Below are positions 6,028 through 11,472 of a stretch of 11,472 nucleotides of DNA, one piece after another (positions within the stretch are counted from its first letter, which is position 1; the number at the start of each line of letters is the position of its first letter). Made by a program: the position numbers and the translations under genes. Origin of the DNA: Xanthomonas translucens pv. translucens DSM 18974 (lineage in GTDB: Bacteria; Pseudomonadota; Gammaproteobacteria; Xanthomonadales; Xanthomonadaceae); contig NZ_CAPJ01000140.1 of the NCBI RefSeq assembly GCF_000331775.1, positions 1 to 11,472 of the forward strand, in the 5' to 3' direction. The notes under the pieces are model-generated. The model was given only the letters and a program-made list of their open reading frames with translations, did no database searches and was not told where the DNA came from.

Positions 6028-6165
6028 GGGACGCCGGGACCCGGGACCCGGGACTCGGGACTCGGGGAAACGCGCAATCCATCGACCGGCCGGCATGACG
6101 GCCATGCAGGCAGGCGTGGGAGCCGGTGCTATGCCGAGTCCCGAGTCCCGAGTCCCGAGTCCCGA
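6028..6165. repeat. Heptad inverted-repeat element C (GGGACTC/GGGACCC type), glyA-nrdR junction
   Basis: The left arm (6028-6067) holds five tandem 7-bp units drifting from GGGACGC through GGGACCC to GGGACTC. The right arm (6134-6164) holds four complementary GAGTCCC units. The spacer is 66 bp. The element fills essentially the entire glyA-nrdR gap, from five bases after the glyA stop to two bases before the nrdR ATG. Transcribed, it would fold into a long GC-rich hairpin whose 3' strand is the nrdR leader. Its inner sequence does not visibly match elements A and B. Confidence 0.85.
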
Positions 6166-6169
6166 CAAC

Positions 6170-7438
6170 TCAGCCATACACAGGATACTTCCGGCACTGC
6201 GCGGTCACCGCGTCGCGGACGCGGGCGATCACCGCGGCGTCGGCCGGGGCGTCGAGCACGTCGGCGATCCAGTTGGCCAGGTCGATGCTGTCCTGCTCCA
6301 GGTAGCCGCGGGTAGTGATGGCCGGGGTGCCAAGGCGCAGGCCCGAGGTCACGAACGGCGAGCGCGGGTCGTTGGGCACCGCGTTCTTGTTGACGGTGAT
6401 GTGAGCCTTGCCGAGCGCGGCTTCCGCGTCCTTGCCGGACACGTCCTTGCCGATCATGTCCACCAGCATCAGGTGGTTCTCGGTGCCGCCGGAGACGATC
6501 TTGTAGCCGCGCGCGATCAGCGTGTTGGCCATCGCCTGCGCGTTCTTCACCACCTGCTGCTGGTAGGTCTTGAACTCCGGCTCCAGCGCTTCCTTGAACG
6601 CGACCGCCTTGGCCGCGATCACGTGCATCAGCGGACCGCCCTGGATGCCCGGGAACACGATCGACTGCAGCTTCTTGACCAGCTCCTCGCTCGCGCCCTT
6701 GGCCAGGATGATGCCGCCGCGCGGGCCGCGCAGGGTCTTGTGGGTGGTCGAGGTGACCACGTGCGCATGTTCCAGCGGGCTCGGGTACACGCCGGCGGCG
6801 ACTAGCCCGGCCACGTGCGCCATGTCCACGAACAGCACCGCGCCGACCCGGTCGGCGATGGCGCGGAAGCGCGCCCAGTCGATCTTCTGCGAATACGCGG
6901 AGAAGCCGGCCACGACCATCTTCGGCGTGTGCTCCAGCGCCAGCCGCTCGACTTCGTCGTAATCGATCAGTCCCTGCGCATCAACGCCGTACTGCACCGC
7001 GTTGAACAGCTTGCCGGAGACGTTGACCTTGGCGCCGTGGGTCAGGTGGCCGCCGTGGGCCAGCGACATGCCCAGGATGGTGTCGCCGGGCTGCAGCAGC
7101 GCCAGGTACACCGCCTGGTTGGCCTGCGAGCCCGAATGCGGCTGCACGTTCGCGTACATATCGTCGTAAGGCGGGGCGCCGAACAGCTGCTTGACCCGGT
7201 CGATCGCCAGCTGCTCGGCGATGTCGACGAATTCGCAGCCGCCGTAGTAGCGCTTGCCCGGGTAGCCCTCGGCGTACTTATTGGTTAGCTGGCTGCCCTG
7301 GGCTTCCATCACCAGCGGGCTGCAGTAGTTCTCGCTGGCGATCAGTTCGACATGGTCTTCCTGGCGGCTGGCTTCGGCGGCGATGGCCTGGGCCAGTTCG
7401 GGATCGTAGGTTTCGATGCGGGCGGCACGCGGGAACAT
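6170..7438 (-). CDS. glyA: Serine hydroxymethyltransferase
   Basis: GlyA is a PLP enzyme that interconverts serine plus tetrahydrofolate with glycine plus 5,10-methylene-tetrahydrofolate, the main source of one-carbon units. Landmarks are [13 protein letters not shown] (residues 29-41), [17 protein letters not shown] (51-67), [10 protein letters not shown] (98-107), [10 protein letters not shown] (126-135) and [15 protein letters not shown] (228-242), with the PLP lysine at Lys234. In E. coli that lysine is Lys229. The shift comes from five extra residues at about 89-94, where LFGA-DYANVQPH of most relatives reads [17 protein letters not shown]. The total of 422 residues against the usual 417 agrees. 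The ATG at 7438 is preferred over one at 7474 because MFPR is the typical start and GGAG lies five bases upstream. It heads the co-directional block; a repeat element separates it from nrdR. Confidence 0.98.
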   Translation of the reverse strand: MFPRAARIETYDPELAQAIAAEASRQEDHVELIASENYCSPLVMEAQGSQLTNKYAEGYPGKRYYGGCEFVDIAEQLAIDRVKQLFGAPPYDDMYANVQPHSGSQANQAVYLALLQPGDTILGMSLAHGGHLTHGAKVNVSGKLFNAVQYGVDAQGLIDYDEVERLALEHTPKMVVAGFSAYSQKIDWARFRAIADRVGAVLFVDMAHVAGLVAAGVYPSPLEHAHVVTSTTHKTLRGPRGGIILAKGASEELVKKLQSIVFPGIQGGPLMHVIAAKAVAFKEALEPEFKTYQQQVVKNAQAMANTLIARGYKIVSGGTENHLMLVDMIGKDVSGKDAEAALGKAHITVNKNAVPNDPRSPFVTSGLRLGTPAITTRGYLEQDSIDLANWIADVLDAPADAAVIARVRDAVTAQCRKYPVYG

Positions 7439-7443
7439 CGGGT

Positions 7444-7447
7444 CTCC
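7444..7447 (-). promoter_or_regulatory. Ribosome-binding site of glyA (decides start at 7438)
   Basis: GGAG on the minus strand lies five bases before the ATG at 7438. This supports the 422-residue GlyA over an in-frame extension from 7474. Confidence 0.65.
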
Positions 7448-7474
7448 GGGGGCATGGACACAAGGCGGGCGCAT

Positions 7475-7480
7475 AGTTTA
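7475..7480 (-). promoter_or_regulatory. Weak candidate -10 box for glyA
   Basis: TAAACT on the minus strand lies 36 bp upstream of the glyA ATG, in the only AT-richer patch of the gap between glyA and the receptor gene. No convincing -35 is found. This is a positional guess. Confidence 0.22.
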
Positions 7481-7554
7481 GAGCTTGTTGCACCCTTTGC
7501 GGCGAGATCCATTGGCCGGAGTCGGAAGGAGGGCCCGCGCAGGCAGGCGCGAGA

Positions 7555-7610
7555 GGCCTGCCGCCAACGCAGCCGCAGCCGCAGGCCAGCGCACGCGACT
7601 GCGCCGTGCG
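7555..7610 (-). terminator. Tandem GC hairpins after the TonB-dependent receptor gene
   Basis: Directly after the receptor stop codon, the transcript can form CGCACG-(9 nt)-CGTGCG (7590-7610). A second stem follows, GGCCTGC/GCAGGCC (7555-7561 with 7581-7587). Neither is followed by a U-tract, so a Rho-independent terminator is not assured. The pair could be a 3'-end stabiliser or part of a weak terminator. Confidence 0.3.
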
Positions 7611-9926
7611 TTACAGCGCGAACGATCCGCCCAGGGTCACCATGAGCGTGCGGTCCTGGAGCGGTTGCCAGGCCGCCGCCGCGGCCGTGGTGTCCAGCGC
7701 CGTGGTCGCCGCGTACATCAGCGCCTTGCGGTTGCCCAGGTTGAACACGTTGACCTTCAGGTACGGCTTCTTCAGGCCGCCGAAGTCCTGGAAGTTGTAG
7801 CCGCCGTTGAGGTTAACGGTGGCGAAGCCACCGGCGTCCGAGCCGCCGTCGTTGAGGAATGTGCCCCATATCCTGCTTTGCGCGTTGACGCTCAGGCTGG
7901 CCCACAGCGCACGGCCGGTGACGTTGAGCGCGACATAGCCCACGTTCTTCGGTGCATTGACCAGGGTCTTGCCGTCGGTCGCGTAGAGCGTGCCGCCGAG
8001 CGCTACATTGCGCTTCATTTCGCTCTTGTTGTACGCGTAGGAGGCATACAGCGACCAGAGGTCGTCGACCTTGTAGCTCAACTCGGTGTTGACGCCACGC
8101 ATCTGCACGCTGCCCAACTGGTAGTAGACCGGCGCGCGGGTCACCGGATCGGCGCCGCTGAATTGCTTGTGCGCGAAGTTGGTCGCATACAGATCCAGCA
8201 CCGTGCTCAGCTTGTCACCGTAGTAGCGCCAGCCCAGGTCGGCGGTCAGCGACTGCTCGGGTGCGGCATCGCGGATCGACGGCTGCGAACCGATGGCATC
8301 GGCGTAGGCAGCGTTCCAGAAGTCGTACAGCGCCGAGGTGTTGATCGGTGCGCGGTAAGCCTTGCCGACGCCGAGGAAGAACTGGTTCTGCTCGTCAAGC
8401 TGGAACTTGACGCCCGCCGTCGGGGTGAACTTCTTGTAGGTACCGGCGCCGGAGGCGTACAGCGTGCTGTTGTCCGGCGTGGTCAGGTCGATGCCCCGGT
8501 CCGCGCCCGGCCAGGTCGCATACCAGCCCTTGCGCCGCACCCAGGTGTAGGCGCCGCCAACGGTCAGCATCCACTGATCGTTTGGCGTCCAGGTATTGGT
8601 GGCGAAAACGCGGTAGGTGGGCGTGGTCGAGTAGAGGCGATAGGCGACCTGCGGGCTGCCGTTGGGGTTTTTGTAGTAGTAGCGGCTGTCATGGCCCCAG
8701 ACGTCGGCGGGGTTGCCCTGCGGGTCGGCCGGCAGGAAGACGTTGGCGCTCTGCTCGCGCGGGCGCTCGGCCAGCACGCCGTACTCCAGACTGTCGTTCA
8801 TGCCGAAGTCCTGCTTGAACTTGACATGGAGGCCCGGCCGGAAGGTGTCGAAGGTGTAGAACACATAGGTCTTGGCGTAGCCGTAGCCACCACCGCCGTA
8901 GCCGTAGACGAAGTACGGCACGACAGACAGGTGCAGGCTGTCGCTCAGGGTGAACTCGCCGTCCAGGCTGGCGGTCCAGCTGCGGAACGGGTTGACCCGC
9001 GTGCCGACCCAGTCGCTGGGATTGTCCGATTTGTAGGCCGCGACATAGCCGAAGTCGTAGCCGTTGGCCGCGATCTGCGCCTTGGTCAGGTTGCGGTAGT
9101 TGTTCGTGACCTTGCGGTTGTACTGCACCGAACCGGTGATCGCATCGCCCTCGTCCAGCGTCCACTCCGACTTGGCGTCGATCTTGGTCACTGTGGACTG
9201 ACCATCGCCGCGCCACTGGTCGGCCTGGTTGTTCGAATAGGAGACCCACGAACGCACCGGGCCGGTGTCGCCGGTGTTGTAGCGCAGGAAGGTGCGCTTG
9301 TAGCGGTTGCTGCCGAAGCTCTGGCGCAGGTCCAGGCCGGCCTCTGCGGTCGGGTCGACGGTCACCCAGGCGATGTTGCCGCCGGCTGCGCCGATCACCG
9401 GCGAGGTCACGCCGGGATAGCCCTGCTCGACGGTGATGTCGCCCATGTTCTCGGTGTCGCCGTACTCGGTGGCGTAGATCGTGTAGTCGCCCGAGTCGTT
9501 GATCGGCACGCCGTTGACGGTCACCCCGACCTCGTCGGCGGGGAAGCCGCGCACGGTGAAGTTGCCGTCGTTCAGGCCGCTCACGTCGTTGCTGGCCGAG
9601 AGCGCGCCGGGGATGCTGGACAGCATCTGGGTAAAGTTGGCGCCGGGCGCAGCCTTGAGGATGGCTTCGCGGCCGATGGTGGACACCGCCTTGGGCGCGT
9701 ACTGCACCTGCATGTTGCCGCCGCCCAGCGACAGCGAGTTGCCCGTCACGTTGACCGCGTCAAGCTGGCGCGCACGCTGGGTGGCGTTGGAGTTGGTGGT
9801 ATTGGAGGTCGTGGTGACGCTGGTGCGCTGACCGGCGTCGGTGCCGGCGGCGTCCTGGGCGAAGCCGGCGCCGACGGTCGCGTACAACGCGGTCGTCACG
9901 GCAAGGGAAAGGAAGGCTTTGTTCAT
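7611..9926 (-). CDS. TonB-dependent outer-membrane receptor, substrate unknown
   Basis: The product is a 771-residue outer-membrane transporter that would import a bulky substrate using energy from TonB-ExbB-ExbD. Residues 1-23 form a signal peptide ending GAGFA before QDAAG. A Thr/Ser/Asn-rich linker follows, then a TonB-box-like LDAVNVTGN (55-63). The plug domain (about 75-200) has the typical FTVRGF (123-128), VTVNGVPIND (135-144) and VEQGYPGV (166-173). The rest is a beta-barrel with many Tyr/Trp-rich strands, ending LMVTLGGSFAL. A glycine/tyrosine-rich stretch (YGYGGGGYGYAKTY) lies in the barrel. The ATG at 9926 is chosen because it gives a perfect signal peptide; the open frame continues 96 codons upstream without one. 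No partner gene (sigma/anti-sigma, hydrolase, periplasmic binder) is adjacent and no Fur box is evident, so the substrate cannot be assigned. Confidence 0.93.
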   Translation of the reverse strand: MNKAFLSLAVTTALYATVGAGFAQDAAGTDAGQRTSVTTTSNTTNSNATQRARQLDAVNVTGNSLSLGGGNMQVQYAPKAVSTIGREAILKAAPGANFTQMLSSIPGALSASNDVSGLNDGNFTVRGFPADEVGVTVNGVPINDSGDYTIYATEYGDTENMGDITVEQGYPGVTSPVIGAAGGNIAWVTVDPTAEAGLDLRQSFGSNRYKRTFLRYNTGDTGPVRSWVSYSNNQADQWRGDGQSTVTKIDAKSEWTLDEGDAITGSVQYNRKVTNNYRNLTKAQIAANGYDFGYVAAYKSDNPSDWVGTRVNPFRSWTASLDGEFTLSDSLHLSVVPYFVYGYGGGGYGYAKTYVFYTFDTFRPGLHVKFKQDFGMNDSLEYGVLAERPREQSANVFLPADPQGNPADVWGHDSRYYYKNPNGSPQVAYRLYSTTPTYRVFATNTWTPNDQWMLTVGGAYTWVRRKGWYATWPGADRGIDLTTPDNSTLYASGAGTYKKFTPTAGVKFQLDEQNQFFLGVGKAYRAPINTSALYDFWNAAYADAIGSQPSIRDAAPEQSLTADLGWRYYGDKLSTVLDLYATNFAHKQFSGADPVTRAPVYYQLGSVQMRGVNTELSYKVDDLWSLYASYAYNKSEMKRNVALGGTLYATDGKTLVNAPKNVGYVALNVTGRALWASLSVNAQSRIWGTFLNDGGSDAGGFATVNLNGGYNFQDFGGLKKPYLKVNVFNLGNRKALMYAATTALDTTAAAAAWQPLQDRTLMVTLGGSFAL

Positions 9927-10606
9927 GGGGGAGGTTACCTGTGTGGGGGAGCTATCGAACCGATACATCGCCGCGTCAATCGCGCTCGGCCGGGGCGGGG
10001 TGAGCAGGCGCACCCTCCGCACCTCGGAACGTGGCACATCGATGGTGCGCACCACGGTCTGACGCCGTTCGCACAGGCCGGGCGCGTTTGGCGGGCTGCA
10101 GAACAGGATGTCGCCATCGCCGGTGCCGCGGTCGAGACAGGTGTCCAACGTCATTTGCTCGACTCGGTGATCAACGAATGGGCCGGCCGCGCTGCCACGG
10201 CGAGTCCGTCGCACGGCGGAAAGCCGGCCTGGCGAAAAGCCAGCGGGCGCGCGCCCGACTCGCCAAATGGCTCTGCCACGTAACCGCTGCAGAGCAGCAT
10301 AGATTTCTCGCGCGGAACTTACAGACTCGCAAGTCGTTGCAGGTCACGCTTCTGTCAGTTGGACGAATTTTCAGTACAGCAAGGCGCCGTTACGTGTCTC
10401 ATGACAGGCGCAGGATCCGTCCCTGGAACAGCAGCACGAACGCCATGCCTTAGCGGTTGCCCGCTTCCAGCTCGCGCAACCAGCAGGCCGGGGGAGCGGG
10501 CCCGTCCCCATCGGCGCGGATCAGATGGAACGACGCGATTCTCCGCACCGTCTCAAAGGACACACCGCGTTCTGGGCCCGGCCCGGCGCAGGGCCGGGGG
10601 CGAACC
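9927..10606. other. Gene-poor region upstream of the receptor gene
   Basis: These 680 bp separate the receptor start from the terminator of the RcnB-like gene. I see no ORF with family resemblance, signal peptide or good start. The segment 10261-10400 is clearly less GC-rich than its surroundings and is the likeliest place for the receptor promoter, though I cannot fix -35 and -10 boxes. Other structure includes a perfect 12-bp palindrome GGGCGCGCGCCC (10245-10256), a CTGGC/GCCAG hairpin beside it, and a small inverted repeat TATCG-GTT-CGATA (9953-9965) just before the receptor start. No known riboswitch motif (B12 box, TPP) was recognised. Confidence 0.5.
10577..10598 (-). other. Secondary GC hairpin beyond the terminator
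   Basis: CCCGGCCC (10577-10584) and GGGCCGGG (10591-10598) form a perfect 8-bp stem with a six-base loop, just downstream of the terminator at 10607-10640 in the transcript direction. No U-tract follows. It may be a back-up stop signal or a chance structure in GC-rich DNA. Confidence 0.35.
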
Positions 10607-10640
10607 AAAACGCAGACGGCCTCCCGGAGGAGGCCGTCTG
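10607..10640 (-). terminator. Strong intrinsic terminator of the RcnB-like gene
   Basis: A perfect 12-bp stem, CAGACGGCCTCC paired with GGAGGCCGTCTG, encloses a four-base loop. In the minus-strand transcript it is followed by CGUUUUGG. It lies 18 bp after the stop codon at 10659. The stem is long, GC-rich and without mismatch, so this is the clearest Rho-independent terminator in the window. Confidence 0.85.
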
Positions 10641-10658
10641 GCGGTGCCGCGGCAGGGT

Positions 10659-11132
10659 TCAGCGGCCGCTGAGCACCAGGTCAGCGATGATGCCGCTGGC
10701 GATGGTCACCATCAACAGATTGCCAGCATCGTCGCGTACCCACCGGTAGCCGTAGGGCGGGCGCCGGACCTGATAGCGGTCGTAATCGTAGACCACGTCG
10801 TTCGGCCCGTGGTAGCGCTGGCCGCGCGCCCAGCGCGGCGGGCCCGGGCGGTAGTAAACGACATCCGGCCCGCTGCGGTAGCCGTCGCGATAGCCGCGAT
10901 CGTAGGCGCGACGGGCGTCACGGCGGTCGCGGTCGCGGTCGCGCCAGTACCGCTCGCGATCGGCGTCGCGGTAGCCGCGGTCGTACCAGTCGCGGTCCGC
11001 GCGCGGGCCGGGACCCGGCGGGCCCCAGCCCGGCCCGGGGCCTGGAGGACCCCAGGCGAATGCGGGCGGCGCCATGAAACCCAGCGCCAACGCGGACGAG
11101 AGGGCAAGGGTGGCAAAACGTTTAGCGTTCAT
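10659..11132 (-). CDS. Secreted RcnB-family protein with Asp/Arg/Tyr-rich repeats
   Basis: The 157-residue product has a signal peptide of about 26 residues ending PPAFA, so it should be exported to the periplasm. A Gly/Pro-rich stretch (27-43) follows, then a highly charged Asp/Arg/Tyr region (46-88) containing two copies of YDRGYRD. The C-terminal 55 residues match the RcnB family pattern: RWARGQRYHG (100-109), YDYDRYQV (115-122), PPYGYRWVRDDAGNLLMV (125-142) and a final hydrophobic helix. E. coli RcnB is a periplasmic factor in nickel/cobalt homeostasis; whether this paralogue binds metal is unknown, and no His/Cys cluster is seen. The start at 11132 is supported by GGAG five bases upstream. 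The gene stands alone between a strong terminator and its own leader. The family call is good, the role open. Confidence 0.8.
   Translation of the reverse strand: MNAKRFATLALSSALALGFMAPPAFAWGPPGPGPGWGPPGPGPRADRDWYDRGYRDADRERYWRDRDRDRRDARRAYDRGYRDGYRSGPDVVYYRPGPPRWARGQRYHGPNDVVYDYDRYQVRRPPYGYRWVRDDAGNLLMVTIASGIIADLVLSGR
10925..10942. repeat. Three 6-bp GGTCGC units within the RcnB-like gene
   Basis: Three perfect copies of a 6-bp unit encode alternating Asp-Arg (DRDRDR on the minus strand). They lie inside a longer stretch (10880-11000) of degenerate CGGTCGC-like units. Such an array can change length in steps of two residues without shifting the frame. Confidence 0.7.
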
Positions 11133-11137
11133 GGCAA

Positions 11138-11150
11138 CTCCGTCACGTGA
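11138..11150 (-). promoter_or_regulatory. Ribosome-binding site and adjacent TCACGTGA palindrome of the RcnB-like gene
   Basis: GGAG (11138-11141) lies five bases before the ATG at 11132. Two bases further upstream is a perfect 8-bp palindrome TCACGTGA (11143-11150). The palindrome could be an operator half or chance; no longer symmetry surrounds it. Confidence 0.45.
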
Positions 11151-11322
11151 TGTGGCGATTGCATTTAGGCCGCTAGCGTCTGAACCGCTTCCTGCTGGAA
11201 TCGGTTACGTATTCAGCTTTCCGGATCGGGCTAAGAAGGCGTTCATCCACCGGCCGTTGCCTGCCTGCGCGTGCAGGTGCAACAGCGCCGCCCACGCCCG
11301 CAGCGGCAGCGGCCTGGCCGCG

Positions 11323-11460
11323 ATGCACGCGGCGCTGGACAGCGAGTGGCTAGCGATGCTGTTGCTGGTGATCTGCGCGTCGCTCTGTCTGCGGCGGCAA
11401 CGCCGCGCGGGGGCACAGGCGCAGGCGGCAACCCGGGACCTGCCGCCTGCCGCCGAGTAG
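11323..11460 (+). CDS. Doubtful 45-residue single-membrane-span ORF
   Basis: A short open frame starts MHAALDSEWLA, continues with about 15 hydrophobic residues (LAMLLLVICASLCL) followed at once by RRQRR, and ends in a polar Ala/Gln-rich tail. This is the pattern of a small inner-membrane protein with a positive cytoplasmic side. No convincing ribosome-binding site is seen, the frame stays open far upstream, and the GC bias alone favours long frames. It would be divergent from the RcnB-like gene. I do not recognise it and give it low weight. Confidence 0.25.
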   Translation: MHAALDSEWLAMLLLVICASLCLRRQRRAGAQAQAATRDLPPAAE

Positions 11461-11472
11461 CGCGCCACCGCG

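Noticed and set aside
6026..6082. N-terminal extension of NrdR from an ATG at 6082
   Set aside because: The added residues are encoded by the inverted-repeat element, while MHCPFC at 6025 is the canonical start.
9953..9965. Operator or Fur-type box before the receptor (TATCG-GTT-CGATA)
   Set aside because: Only a five-base inverted repeat, not matching the Fur consensus; expected by chance in a region of this size.
7485..10283. A 932-codon open frame on the plus strand opposite the TonB-dependent receptor
   Set aside because: It is antisense to a clear receptor gene, has no recognisable domain, and its Val/Gly/Ala/Arg-rich composition is that of a shadow frame in high-GC DNA.
10031..10453. 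A 140-codon plus-strand frame in the receptor upstream region
   Set aside because: Arg-rich composition, no domain, no ribosome-binding site; typical of non-coding GC-rich DNA.

Overview
The window is a GC-rich (roughly 70% by eye) chromosomal segment of a gammaproteobacterium, most likely a Xanthomonas or close relative in the Lysobacteraceae. The reasons are the gene order glyA-nrdR-ribD-ribE-ribB-ribH-nusB-thiL, near-family-consensus protein sequences, and intergenic inverted repeats built from 7-bp GGGACTC/GGGAATC units. The genus call is inference; no species is claimed. Every confident gene lies on the minus strand, so transcription runs from high to low coordinates.

Region 1 (about 7438 down to 1) is one long co-directional housekeeping block: serine hydroxymethyltransferase (glyA), the ribonucleotide-reductase repressor nrdR, a GNAT acetyltransferase, and ribD (deaminase/reductase). 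An FMN riboswitch with its own probable promoter follows, then riboflavin synthase (ribE), DHBP synthase with a degenerate GTP-cyclohydrolase-II-like tail (ribB), lumazine synthase (ribH), the antitermination factor nusB, and thiamine-monophosphate kinase (thiL, cut by the window edge). RibD, RibB, RibH and RibE together cover riboflavin synthesis from the GTP-derived pyrimidine and ribulose 5-phosphate. A functional GTP cyclohydrolase II (RibA) is not encoded here and must lie elsewhere. GlyA makes the one-carbon units and NrdR controls deoxynucleotide supply. The riboswitch sits inside the block, after ribD, so FMN feedback should act on ribE-ribB-ribH and perhaps nusB-thiL, but not on ribD.

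Three inverted-repeat elements (about 453-573, 1553-1665 and 6028-6165) sit exactly at gene junctions in this block. One supplies the last residues and stop codon of ribB, and another forms the whole leader of nrdR.

Region 2 (7611-9926) holds a single TonB-dependent outer-membrane receptor with no partner genes in view. About 680 bp of gene-poor DNA lies upstream of it (9927-10606). Region 3 (10607-11132) holds a small secreted RcnB-family protein with a Gly/Pro-rich and Asp/Arg/Tyr-rich middle, ending in a strong intrinsic terminator. The last 340 bp contain at most one doubtful small plus-strand ORF.

I see no defence system, CRISPR array, transposase, phage gene, tRNA or rRNA. The most notable points are the intra-operonic riboswitch leader, the degenerate RibA domain, the repeat elements that rewrite gene ends, and a five-residue insertion in GlyA.
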